Positions 22,160 to 29,141 of a stretch of DNA of 29,141 nucleotides are shown one piece after another. The DNA is from JBFWMG01 sp050251715 (GTDB lineage Bacteria > Desulfobacterota > Desulfovibrionia > Desulfovibrionales > Desulfovibrionaceae). Every line of letters begins with the position of its first letter. Within the stretch, counting starts at the first letter, position 1. The DNA lies in assembly GCA_050251715.1 (NCBI GenBank), contig JBFWMG010000042.1, positions 1 through 29,141 of the forward strand. Reading direction: 5' to 3'. The position numbers and the translations under genes are program-made. Under the pieces are notes generated by a model. It ran no database searches and had not been told where the DNA came from. It saw only the letters and a program-made list of their open reading frames with translations.

Positions 22160-23815
22160 TCAGGCCGCCAGGCTGCCGCACCGGTCCACAAGGTTGTCGA
22201 TGTCCACGACCAGGGCGTCGGATTCGCCCATCATGCCGTAGCCAAGGATGGGCACGTCGTACAACTCCTGAATGGGCACGGTGAAGCCGGTGATGACCAC
22301 CTGCTGCTGGCTGAGCACCTCGTCGATGAGGATGGCGGCGCGGCGGTCGCCGAACTTGATGACCACGGCCTGCAGGTAGGCGGCGTCGCCCCCGTCCGAG
22401 GCCAGGCCGAAAAACGAGCCCAGTTCGATGAGGTTGCACATCTCGCCCCGCACGCTCACGGCGCGGTTGCCGTCCGGCATGGTCACCACCTGGTCGCGGT
22501 CGGGCGAAAACACCTCGATCACGTCACGGCTGGGGATGATGAAGGTCTGCCCCGCCACCCGGGTGATGAGCGCGTCCACAATGCCCTCGTTCATGGACCG
22601 CGAAAGCGGAATGGAGATGGTGAAGGTCGTGCCCTTGCCCAACTCGCTTTCGATGCGCACGTCCCCGTTGAGCTGCCCCTTGACCGCGTTGAGCACGGCA
22701 TCCATGCCCACGCCCCGGCCCGACACGTCGGTGATCTTTTCCGCCGTCGAAAAACCGGAATGCATGATGAACTGGAAAAGATCCTGGTCGGAACAGGGCT
22801 TGCCCGGCTCCAGCAGACCGCGCTCCTCGGCCTTGGCCCGGATCTTTTGCGGATTGAGCCCCCTGCCGTCGTCGGTCACGGTCACGTAGGCGAAATCGCC
22901 CTTGCGAAAGGCGTTGACCACAATGGAGCCGATTTCCGGCTTGCCGGCGGCCTTGCGTTCCTCCGGGTCTTCCACGCCGTGGTCCGCCGCGTTGCGCAAA
23001 ATGTGCACCATGGGCTCGTTCAGGCACTCCATGATCTTCTTGTCCAGCTCCAGGTCTTCGCCCAGCATCTCCAGGTTGATCTTCTTGCCCATCTTCTGGG
23101 TCAGGCTCTTGATAAGCCGGTGCATGGGCACAAAAATCTGTTTCATGGCCACCAGCCGGATGCTTTCCACCTCCACCCGCACCTGATCGATGACGGCGTC
23201 GAGCTCCTTCATCTCCGAGCCGGACGCGCCGCCCTGCGACGAACCATGCGCCACAACGGCATAGGTAATCATGAGCTTGCCCATCATTTCGATGAGCCGG
23301 TCGAGCTTTTCGGTGTTCACGCGGATGGAGAAGAACCCGCTGTCCTTGGCCTTGGCGGCCTGGTTCTTGTCGCCCTGCCCCTTGTCGGACGCGGCCTCGG
23401 GAGCTGCGGCCGCCTGCGCGGTCGCGCCCCCCGGCGCCTCGGCGTCCGACTGCGCGGCGGGTGCGGCGGGCGCGGCGCCGTCCGCCATGGGGGCCGCCTC
23501 CACCTCCACCTCCACCACGGGCCGTTCGCGGATGGCCTTGGCGCGTTCCTCCACAAATCCGGCCATGGAGTACAGCAGGCGCTTGTGCGCCTCGCAGATG
23601 CTCAAAAAGGCGTTGACCATCTTTTCCGAGACAGGGGTGATGCCGTCGGCCAGCATGTCGAAGAGCGTCACCACCTGTGCCGAAGGCAGCTTGAGGTGGT
23701 TGAGCCCCAGACGGTCCAGCACGTCATGCAGCGCCTCGCCGGACTTCTTGTTCTGTTCCAGGTGAAGAATCGCCGCCTCAAGCTGTTCGATGCATTCCAG
23801 AATGCTCTCTTTCAT
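22160..23815 (-). CDS. CheA-like histidine kinase without a canonical P1 phosphorylation domain
   Basis: A 551-residue kinase. Residues 1-97 are a helical, degenerate P1-like region that lacks the HTxKG motif around a phosphorylatable His (His30 in ALHDVLDRLG lacks that context). An Ala/Pro/acidic linker spans 98-158. P3 dimerisation helices (about 160-245) start FFSIRVNTEKLDRLIEMMGK. The P4 ATPase is intact: N-box HILRNAADHG (271-280), G1 DDGRG (315-319), FSTA (355-358) and G2 GRGVGMD (366-372). A CheW-like P5 domain spans about 412-545. It should bind ATP and phosphorylate a His on another protein, most likely the Hpt-STAS protein encoded just upstream, whose stop overlaps its ATG (ATGA). 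The coupling to receptors through P5 is inferred. Confidence 0.88.
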   Translation of the reverse strand: MKESILECIEQLEAAILHLEQNKKSGEALHDVLDRLGLNHLKLPSAQVVTLFDMLADGITPVSEKMVNAFLSICEAHKRLLYSMAGFVEERAKAIRERPVVEVEVEAAPMADGAAPAAPAAQSDAEAPGGATAQAAAAPEAASDKGQGDKNQAAKAKDSGFFSIRVNTEKLDRLIEMMGKLMITYAVVAHGSSQGGASGSEMKELDAVIDQVRVEVESIRLVAMKQIFVPMHRLIKSLTQKMGKKINLEMLGEDLELDKKIMECLNEPMVHILRNAADHGVEDPEERKAAGKPEIGSIVVNAFRKGDFAYVTVTDDGRGLNPQKIRAKAEERGLLEPGKPCSDQDLFQFIMHSGFSTAEKITDVSGRGVGMDAVLNAVKGQLNGDVRIESELGKGTTFTISIPLSRSMNEGIVDALITRVAGQTFIIPSRDVIEVFSPDRDQVVTMPDGNRAVSVRGEMCNLIELGSFFGLASDGGDAAYLQAVVIKFGDRRAAILIDEVLSQQQVVITGFTVPIQELYDVPILGYGMMGESDALVVDIDNLVDRCGSLAA

Positions 23816-24555
23816 GATAGTGGCTGCTCCTTGCTCACGCTGGCCCAAAAATCCTGTTCCGTGGCATAGGCGAGCACCGCCTTGTCAAACCCCCAGGAAT
23901 AGAAGGTCTCCTTGGTGACCGGGGACAGGCCGCACACACACAGGGACAGGCTTCCCGCAAAGGCCTCCACGGCCTCCCAGCTTGCGGAATTGAAGGATAT
24001 GACCTGGGACAGGTCGAGCAACACGCAGGTGCCTTCGGCGCACGCGCCCAGTTCCGCGACCAGCGGGGCGCGGTGCGCCTCCAGGTGGATGCGCGGCGTA
24101 CCCAGGCGGATGACGCGCACCCCATGGGACGTTTCGCTGCGCAGATCGAACTGCGCCGTCGGCCCCACGTCGACCTTGCTGGTCTGCAACGACTCCAGGA
24201 GCGCCAGCACCTCGGCGGTTTCCTGCTGGTCCGCCCCGCCCGCGTCCTTGATCTGCTCAATGACCTGGAACACGAGATTGACCGCGCGCACCGCCGCGCC
24301 GATGGTCTCCTCGGCGGCGCCCACTTCGCCGGACTGAAGCTTCTTGAGAAAGCTTTCCACCTTATGCGTGAACCGGGACGCCTCCTCAAATCCGGCCATG
24401 AAGCCGGTGACGCCCTTTATGGTATGCAAAGGCCGCGACAGCACCTCGATGCCGCCGCCCACATCGCCCTGCTCCATGCGCTCAATCCCCTCCATGATCT
24501 GGGGATAGTATTTGTCATACAGTTCCGCTTGAAATTCTTCCAACATCGGGTCCAT
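23812..24555 (-). CDS. Hpt phosphotransfer protein fused to a STAS-like domain
   Basis: A 247-residue soluble protein. Residues about 1-105 are a histidine phosphotransfer (P1-like) helical bundle with RPLHTIKGVTGFM, putting the phospho-acceptor at His44. Residues about 145-240 resemble a STAS (anti-sigma-antagonist) domain: GVRVIRLGTPRIHLEA, then VLLDLSQVISFNSASWEAVEAF, where Ser190 lies at the position of the regulatory Ser in the IDSSG motif. It would take phosphate from the CheA-like kinase and pass it to a receiver, probably the CheY-like protein encoded upstream. GGGAGGG precedes the ATG, 42 bases after the receiver gene. The Hpt part is clear; the STAS part rests on fold-like pattern only. 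Confidence 0.82.
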   Translation of the reverse strand: MDPMLEEFQAELYDKYYPQIMEGIERMEQGDVGGGIEVLSRPLHTIKGVTGFMAGFEEASRFTHKVESFLKKLQSGEVGAAEETIGAAVRAVNLVFQVIEQIKDAGGADQQETAEVLALLESLQTSKVDVGPTAQFDLRSETSHGVRVIRLGTPRIHLEAHRAPLVAELGACAEGTCVLLDLSQVISFNSASWEAVEAFAGSLSLCVCGLSPVTKETFYSWGFDKAVLAYATEQDFWASVSKEQPLS

Positions 24556-24597
24556 GCCGGTCCCTCCCGAGCGCGCGCCACGCGAGCGCCGCGCGCA

Positions 24598-24990
24598 CTA
24601 TTTACCTATGATGCCAAGACGTTCCAGCTCTTCCAAAACCTTCTGTTTTTCAAGCGGCTTGACAATGTAGCTGGACGCCCCGCAATCGTGGAACGATTTG
24701 ATGATGGTTTTCGGATCGGACAAGGCGGTCGTCATGATGACCTTGGTCTTGGGCAGGTTGCGCTCCTGCTCCAAGGCTCGGATACGCTCCAGCGCCTTAA
24801 GGCCATCCACCTCGGGCATCATGATGTCCATGAAAATAAGGGCGTATGGCGCCGCCTGGTCATGCGCCAACAAAAACGCCTCCACGGCCTCCGTGCCGTT
24901 CACCACCACATCAAGCTCAAAAAACGGGGCAAGAAATTCCTTGAGCACCGTACGGCTGATGAATTCGTCTTCTGCGATCAACGCTCTCAT
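24598..24990 (-). CDS. CheY-like single-domain response regulator
   Basis: A 130-residue receiver with no output domain. The acidic pocket is Glu7/Asp8, and the phospho-acceptor is Asp55 in LIFMDIMMPEVDG. Thr87/Thr88 (MTTAL) and Lys111 (VKPLEK) complete the active site. It resembles receivers that act as phosphate shuttles or sinks, or that bind a target such as a motor. It is the first gene of the receiver/Hpt-STAS/kinase operon, so it is the probable phosphate acceptor. ATG 24990 has GGGGAT about 6 bases upstream. No output partner can be deduced from the sequence. Confidence 0.93.
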   Translation of the reverse strand: MRALIAEDEFISRTVLKEFLAPFFELDVVVNGTEAVEAFLLAHDQAAPYALIFMDIMMPEVDGLKALERIRALEQERNLPKTKVIMTTALSDPKTIIKSFHDCGASSYIVKPLEKQKVLEELERLGIIGK

Positions 24991-25061
24991 GTGGCATCCC
25001 CATGCTTGCGACGGTTCCCCCAGTCATTTGGGGCTCATTGTCCATCCTATCCCCTACCCTA

Positions 25062-25087
25062 TTTCCCCGCATTTTGGAACGGGGAAA
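25062..25087 (-). terminator. Hairpin after the pseudouridine synthase gene
   Basis: TTTCCCCG (25062-25069) pairs with CGGGGAAA (25080-25087), 30 bases beyond the minus-strand stop at 25117 and upstream of the receiver gene. A U-run is lacking, so it may be a weak terminator or an operator-like dyad. No clear promoter was seen in 24991-25061. Confidence 0.4.
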
Positions 25088-25116
25088 CGACCTTTTCCCA
25101 CAGCACCACGCACATT

Positions 25117-26019
25117 TCAACGGCTGTCCATGCCCTCGGCGGCAACGGCCCGGGCCACGGCATCCGCACAGTGCGGCCAATCAGGCACGCAACATGCCGT
25201 AAAATCCGCAAAGGACACGCGGGCGTGGTGCAGATGCATCACCGGCCACGCGGTCGCCTCATCGGCCGGGCCGTACACGGGATCGCCGCATATGGGGTGA
25301 CCCGCGTGCGCCAGGTGCGCCCGGATCTGGTGCCGGGCGCCCTTGAGAATGACCGCACGCACCAGGGTGGCGTCCGCCTCGGCGGGGCGGGCCAGCGGCG
25401 TGACGACCGTGTGGCGCAGGGCGGGCGCCTGCGCAGGCAGCACCCTGGCGCGGGCCCGGTCCGCCGTATCCAGGGCGTTGCCGCACACAAAGGGTGCGGC
25501 CACATGCCCATGCACCAGGGCCAGATACCGTTTTTCCACGGCGGCGGCGTCCTCCAGGGCGCGGAACCGCTCCCGCGCCAAGGGACCGAACCCCGCCAGC
25601 ACCAGCCCCGAGGTCAGACAATCGAGCCGGTTGAGCAGCACCGCGCCGCGACCGGGCCAGAACCGGTCAAGGACCATGTCCACGCTTTCACCCGGCCTTC
25701 CGGCCAACGCCTCGGTATGCAGGCCACCCGGCTTGGCCAGGGCCGCCCAGTCCGGGTTTTCCGCCACCACGCGCACCAGACCAAGCAGGCTCTGGGCATC
25801 CGGCGGCCCACCTTCCCGGGGGCGCAGGCACACCAGCTGCCCGGCCCGCACCGTATAGCCCTTGGGCCGGGGATGCCCGTCCACCAGGACCTCATGCGTT
25901 TCCCACGCCCGGCGGCGGGCGCGCAACCCAACCCCTGGCAGGCATGCCGCCAGCGCCTTGTCCAGCCGCGCCCCGTCCAAGGATGCGTCGATGCGAACGC
26001 AGCGGGTTGCGTGATACAT
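25117..26019 (-). CDS. RluA-family pseudouridine synthase
   Basis: A 300-residue RNA-modifying enzyme that converts uridine to pseudouridine in rRNA or tRNA. Residues 11-70 resemble an S4-like RNA-binding domain (ARLDKALAACLPG, ETHEVLVDG). The catalytic domain has AALAKPGGLHTE, the motif LLNRLDCLTSGLVLAG with catalytic Asp133 (the usual HRLD is NRLD here), KRYLALVHGHV and GARHQIRAHLAHAGHPICGD. The target site cannot be told from the sequence. ATG 26019 and an in-frame TTG at 26028 are both possible, and neither has a good ribosome site. It separates the chemosensory operon from the flagellar-type genes. Confidence 0.88.
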   Translation of the reverse strand: MYHATRCVRIDASLDGARLDKALAACLPGVGLRARRRAWETHEVLVDGHPRPKGYTVRAGQLVCLRPREGGPPDAQSLLGLVRVVAENPDWAALAKPGGLHTEALAGRPGESVDMVLDRFWPGRGAVLLNRLDCLTSGLVLAGFGPLARERFRALEDAAAVEKRYLALVHGHVAAPFVCGNALDTADRARARVLPAQAPALRHTVVTPLARPAEADATLVRAVILKGARHQIRAHLAHAGHPICGDPVYGPADEATAWPVMHLHHARVSFADFTACCVPDWPHCADAVARAVAAEGMDSR

Positions 26020-26086
26020 GGGGGACAATCTACTGTATTAACGAGCATATGAAAAGGACGATATCACCATGGAAACGGCCGGGAGG

Positions 26087-26127
26087 AAAAAAATACCCGC
26101 CCGCCACGGGGGGCCATGGCGGGCGGG
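26087..26127 (-). terminator. Terminator of the GT9/flagellar-type gene run
   Basis: CCCGCCCGCCA (26096-26106) pairs with TGGCGGGCGGG (26117-26127), 11 perfect pairs. The A-run at 26087-26093 becomes a U-run after the stem on the minus strand, 24 bases past the stop of the gene at 26151. Confidence 0.9.
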
Positions 26128-26150
26128 GAAACAGAGTCCAAAGTGAACGA

Positions 26151-26501
26151 TCAGCTGTGTTTACTTATAAAGCGGCTATAAGAGGGAGTCTTGCCAGCTC
26201 CTTTACGGTATCCGGCCATCCGCACGGTCTCCTTGCGCGTCCGCACAAGATCGCCCTTGATCGCGTCGTGCAGGCGCTGCGCCTCGGAGGTCAACCGGCC
26301 TTGCAGCGCCTGCAGCTGCTGCAACTTGTCGCGGAACGACGCCAGCCCCTCGGCGTCAGGCGCGTCAAACGCCTGGCGCACGACGCGGTGCCGGGTCTTG
26401 AACAGCGTCTCCGCCTCGTCGATCCTGCCTGCGGCAAGCAGGGTCAATTCCTGCTCGCCCAACTCCAGCGCCTGGTCAAGAAGCATGAGCCTCGCGGCCA
26501 T
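26151..26501 (-). CDS. Small helical protein, FlgN/FliT-like flagellar chaperone candidate
   Basis: A 116-residue all-helical protein with no Cys, signal or membrane span. LDQALELGEQELTLLAAGRIDEAETLFKTR, split across the first 36 residues, has the heptad pattern and length of flagellar export chaperones of the FlgN/FliT type. The tail MAGYRKGAGKTPSYSRFISKHS is basic, and a GY near the end is also seen in FlgN-like proteins. It lies 2 bases after the 201-residue gene and shares its terminator. The chaperone role is inferred from size, composition and neighbours; no specific partner is identifiable. Confidence 0.6.
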   Translation of the reverse strand: MAARLMLLDQALELGEQELTLLAAGRIDEAETLFKTRHRVVRQAFDAPDAEGLASFRDKLQQLQALQGRLTSEAQRLHDAIKGDLVRTRKETVRMAGYRKGAGKTPSYSRFISKHS

Positions 26502-26503
26502 GG

Positions 26504-27109
26504 CTACGCCTTGCCCGTGTCACGGATGTCTTCGCGCAACTGGGCCACGACCTTCTTCCAGCGGTCCACGGCGGGCAGGAATTCGTATTCCATCAGGTCG
26601 GCGAGCAGGATCCAGTCCTCGTTTTCCATGACTTCGACCATTTCGCTGAACAGGTTGGAAATTTCCGCCACGGCCTGGTTGAACTCCGCGTGCTCCTTGA
26701 GGCTGAACTCATCGCGCAGCACGCCGATCATGCCCAGGAAATCGCGGGTCACGTCAAGAAGATCCTGATACATCTCCAATGCTTCGGCGTCATCGGCGCG
26801 GCGGAACAGCTCGGCCACGTGCTTGCCGCCTTCGTACATCAGGCGCACGACCTTGTAGAGCTCGCGGGTGATGTCCACGGCCATGGCCTTCACCGGCACG
26901 GTCATGATTTCCACGGAATCGATGTTCCGGGTCTCGATGTCCTCGGCCTGGTGGGGATAAATTTCGGAAAAGGTCTCGTCGTTGATCTTCACATCCGTGA
27001 CGACGCGATCCTGCAAGTAGCCGTCTTCCATAACTTTTACAAGAAGCTCCTCCAGATTCCGGAAGTTGGTCACTTCCAGCCCAGAGCGGGTTCCGTCGAT
27101 AACGATCAT
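26504..27109 (-). CDS. Unknown 201-residue protein, probable flagellar accessory
   Basis: I do not recognise this family. Residues 1-70 are beta-rich and could be a small ubiquitin-like or beta-grasp domain (MIVIDGTRSGLEVTNFRNLE, VVTDVKINDETFSEIYPHQ). Residues about 75-200 are acidic amphipathic helices (ALEMYQDLLDVTRDFLGMIG, EISNLFSEMVEVMENEDW). There is no signal or membrane segment. The ribosome site GAGGAGGAGTCCC before ATG 27109 is excellent; an extension to 27190 lacks support. A sigma-54-like promoter sits upstream. It is followed after 2 bases by a FlgN/FliT-like gene, and together they look like a pair acting on flagellin or a hook-associated protein. That link is inferred from context. 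Confidence 0.7.
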   Translation of the reverse strand: MIVIDGTRSGLEVTNFRNLEELLVKVMEDGYLQDRVVTDVKINDETFSEIYPHQAEDIETRNIDSVEIMTVPVKAMAVDITRELYKVVRLMYEGGKHVAELFRRADDAEALEMYQDLLDVTRDFLGMIGVLRDEFSLKEHAEFNQAVAEISNLFSEMVEVMENEDWILLADLMEYEFLPAVDRWKKVVAQLREDIRDTGKA

Positions 27110-27167
27110 GGGACTCCTCCTCTTATGTCGATAGAAAATTGACACTCTTTGCCGCTGGCAGGACTCA

Positions 27168-27183
27168 TTCAAGATGCATGCCA
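27168..27183 (-). promoter_or_regulatory. Sigma-54-like promoter between GT9 and the 201-residue gene
   Basis: On the minus strand TGGCATG-CATC-TTGAA matches TGGCACG-N4-TTGCA with the correct 10-base gap between GG and the -12 dinucleotide. The -12 reads GA rather than GC, so activity may be weak. The start would be near 27157, with a leader of about 48 bases. Confidence 0.4.
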
Positions 27184-27202
27184 ACAGCACCGCACGGACA
27201 CG

Positions 27203-28798
27203 TCATTTTCCGACAAAGAGGCTCTCCCATCCCGATACCAACTCCCGGTAGCGCCCCACGAGGCCCAGGACACTGTCCATGTCCTGCCCCCCCTCCTGCG
27301 ACTGGGCCATCCATAGATAGCCAAGCACATTGAAGAACTGGCTCTCGTTCCACAGCGATTCCAGCCGCTGCCATGTGGTCATGAACCGGTTCTTGAGCAC
27401 CGGCAGCGGCGCGGCGCGTAGCGCGTTGCCCTGCTCGTGCAGCAGGAAGAGGAGCCTGCCCGCCTGCTCCAACTCCGCCGCCACCGTGGCCCGCGCCGGG
27501 GCGGACAGCGCGCCGCGCGCCTCGGCCAAGCCCGGATCGGCCACGCCCGGCGGCTCGGCCTCCAAAAAGGCGCGGTAAAAATGGCGCTGCAAGCGCACCC
27601 ACGCCGTCCGGTCCGCGTGCTCGTGCCCGGAATGCGACACAAGATCCATGAACCCGTGCGCGTCGCGGCACGACTCCCACACCCGCACCCCGTCCAGCGC
27701 GGTCCGGGGCACGCCCGCCCAGGCTCCCGTGGCCAGATAGTGCCCGGCCAGGGCAAACACCGTGTCCTCGCCAATGGCCTGGCGGCAGACATGCTCGTTG
27801 GGACAGAGCTTGCCGAACTGGCAGGGGTGGCAGGGCAGGTCCGGCTCCAGGCTGCACGCGCCCGTGCGGTACGGCCCGGTGTCCCACGGCTGCGCCGTGG
27901 CCAAAAAGATGGCGACAATGGGCACGCCCAGCCCGGCGGCCAAATGCATGGTGCCCGTGTCGTTGCTCACCAGCAGGCCGCACCGGGCCAGCACGGCGGC
28001 CAACTCGGGAAGCGACGTGCGGCCGATGACATTGACGCAGGGAGCCTGCGCCGCAGCGGCGTACCGCTCGCCCAGCCCCGCCTCGCCCTTGCTGCCCAGC
28101 AGCACCGGGCACAGGCCCAGGCGTTCCCACAGCATGCGCCCCAGGGCCGCGAAACGGACCACGGGCCACCGCCTGTGGTCGTTGCTCGCGCCCAGTTGCA
28201 GGGCCACAAACCCCTTGCAGCCAGCTGGGGCTTCGGCCTCCAGCAAGGCGGCGGCTGTGGCCGTGGCGGCGGCGTCCGGCGTGCGCAGGCAAAAGGCGCG
28301 CTCGCCAGCGCCCAACCCGGCCACCTGCCAGAACTGGTCCACCAGGTTGAACGGGCTGCACCCCCTGTTGCGCGTGGACGACAGCAGGAACGCGGTCCAC
28401 GGATTGGAGCACACCCCGAATCCCATGGCGTCGATGCCGAACCCGGACACGGCAGCCCCCCCTCCGTTGCCGGCCGCAAGGAACCTGGCGAGCAGGCGCA
28501 CGGACAGGCTGGCCGTGAAATTGACCACCCCCTCCGGCGCGAAATCGCGCGCCGCCGCCGTGCCCCATGTCCAGAACGCGCCCAGGCCCGCCTTCCAATC
28601 CCTGTCCAATCCGGCCAGCACCGACGCACCGGGCAGGGGATAGACATGGTCCACGTCGCGCAGCAGGGTTGCCGCCCCTGCGAAATTCTCCAGGCAGACC
28701 AGGCCGACCGCATCCCCGCGCCGCTTGAGCCCGGACAGCACGGGCTGGGTCTGGAGCAGATCGCCCAGCCGGGTACAGTTGACGACAAGGGTGTTCAT
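27203..28798 (-). CDS. Glycosyltransferase family 9 protein with C-terminal extension
   Basis: A 531-residue GT-B fold enzyme. The start LVVNCTRLGDLLQTQPVLSGL is the heptosyltransferase-type N-terminal domain. FVALQLGASNDHRRWP (197-212) and SNDTGTMHLAAGLGVP (278-293) form the nucleotide-sugar side. Family members normally end near residue 350, whereas this one continues for about 180 residues. A Cys cluster lies at the join (PCHPCQFGKLCPNEHVC, Cys323/326/332/338) and could bind metal. A helical tail follows (AELEQAGRLLFLLHEQG, WQRLESLWNESQFFN). It could glycosylate LPS or, given its neighbours, flagellin; the sequence alone cannot decide. The ribosome site is weak (GAGGAA 12 bases upstream). 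Confidence 0.85.
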   Translation of the reverse strand: MNTLVVNCTRLGDLLQTQPVLSGLKRRGDAVGLVCLENFAGAATLLRDVDHVYPLPGASVLAGLDRDWKAGLGAFWTWGTAAARDFAPEGVVNFTASLSVRLLARFLAAGNGGGAAVSGFGIDAMGFGVCSNPWTAFLLSSTRNRGCSPFNLVDQFWQVAGLGAGERAFCLRTPDAAATATAAALLEAEAPAGCKGFVALQLGASNDHRRWPVVRFAALGRMLWERLGLCPVLLGSKGEAGLGERYAAAAQAPCVNVIGRTSLPELAAVLARCGLLVSNDTGTMHLAAGLGVPIVAIFLATAQPWDTGPYRTGACSLEPDLPCHPCQFGKLCPNEHVCRQAIGEDTVFALAGHYLATGAWAGVPRTALDGVRVWESCRDAHGFMDLVSHSGHEHADRTAWVRLQRHFYRAFLEAEPPGVADPGLAEARGALSAPARATVAAELEQAGRLLFLLHEQGNALRAAPLPVLKNRFMTTWQRLESLWNESQFFNVLGYLWMAQSQEGGQDMDSVLGLVGRYRELVSGWESLFVGK

Positions 28799-28912
28799 AT
28801 TCTAATTGATTCCTCAATCAAGGCGGCAATTGTTTCCCAAAACGGTTGCGGGACGGACATTTTCAATAAACGGGCCGTTTTGTTTTCAGCGTGTGCTTGT
28901 CAACCGTCCGAG

Positions 28913-28923
28913 GGTACAGTACC
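28913..28923. promoter_or_regulatory. GGTAC-A-GTACC dyad in the malic enzyme promoter region
   Basis: A perfect inverted repeat lies 38 bases before the malic enzyme ATG. TTGTCA about 17 bases upstream of TACCGT could be a weak promoter overlapping it. The dyad may be an operator controlling carbon flow; no factor can be named. Confidence 0.3.
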
Positions 28924-28961
28924 GTTCACTTCCCACCCTATCAAGTAATATGGAGGATGCC

Positions 28962-29141
28962 ATGGCCCTGTTTACCACGCAAGAAGCGCTCGACTATCAC
29001 GAATTTCCCCGCAAGGGCAAAGTCGAGGTCGTCCCGGTCAAGCCCTGCAACACGCAGAAGGATCTGTCCCTGGCCTATTCCCCCGGCGTGGCCGAGGCGT
29101 GCAAGGCCATCCACGCCGATCCCGACCTGGTGGACACCTAC
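28962..29141 (+). CDS. Malic enzyme (NAD(P)-dependent, decarboxylating), 5' part
   Basis: The first 60 codons of a gene cut by the window end. The translation (ALFTTQEALDYHEFPRKGK, then KDLSLAYSPGVAEACKAI) is the N-terminus of bacterial malic enzymes of the MaeB/SfcA-like short form. These convert malate to pyruvate with CO2 release and NAD(P)H formation. GGAGG at 28952-28956 is 5 bases from the ATG. It is divergent from the GT9 gene. Whether it carries the C-terminal phosphotransacetylase-like domain of MaeB cannot be seen. Confidence 0.92.
   Translation, partial: MALFTTQEALDYHEFPRKGKVEVVPVKPCNTQKDLSLAYSPGVAEACKAIHADPDLVDTY

Noticed and set aside
26029..26060. TAATAC just before the TTG/ATG of the pseudouridine synthase, suggesting a leaderless mRNA
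   Set aside because: No -35 element at a proper distance; one hexamer is too little evidence.

Overview
The window looks like chromosomal DNA from a GC-rich deltaproteobacterium of the sulfate-reducer type (order Desulfovibrionales). This is an inference. It rests on the divergent EtfB/EtfA pair, a rhodanese-rubrerythrin fusion, a DUF1847 zinc-cluster protein, a GT9 enzyme next to flagellar-type genes, and hairpin repeats built on GGGGCAACGCCCC. No protein or RNA was compared with a database, so family names come from motif recognition. There are no rRNA or tRNA genes, no phage, no intact insertion sequence and no CRISPR array.

Layout, left to right. 1-568 has no gene; it holds a 34-bp tandem hairpin repeat and a terminator. 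569-2496 (minus) is etfB-etfA, an electron transfer flavoprotein, with a structured repeat between the two genes. 2880-3071 (minus) is a small membrane protein, divergent from a LysR regulator at 3244. 4332-6509 is a Cache-type methyl-accepting chemotaxis protein. 6683-8041 is a DUF202 membrane protein plus a lipoprotein alpha/beta hydrolase. 8301-12604 is a two-gene RND efflux operon. 12807-13940 (minus) is a methyltransferase, divergent from DUF1847 at 14159. 15013-15744 (minus) is an Ala/Ser/Thr-rich coiled-coil protein behind a good sigma-28 (flagellar) promoter. 16005-16844 (minus) is a YprB-type exonuclease-like protein, and 16986-17831 is the rhodanese-rubrerythrin fusion.

17931-21906 is the phage-shock (Psp) envelope-stress locus. 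PspF and an overlapping MFS transporter lie on the minus strand, and pspABC lies on the plus strand behind a sigma-54 promoter. 22160-24990 (minus) encodes a CheY-like receiver, an Hpt protein fused to a STAS-like domain, and a CheA-like kinase that lacks a canonical phosphorylatable P1 domain. Together they look like a chemosensory kinase split over two polypeptides. 25117-26019 (minus) is an RluA-type pseudouridine synthase. 26151-28798 (minus) is a GT9 glycosyltransferase followed by two small genes that look like flagellar accessory or chaperone genes. The window ends inside a malic enzyme gene (28962 onward, plus).

The two observations most worth following are the split CheA/Hpt-STAS/receiver operon and a family of three dispersed repeats of about 107 bp. 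The repeats each fold into three successive hairpins with compensatory base changes, are bounded by CTAG, and supply the stop codon of the adjoining gene in every case.
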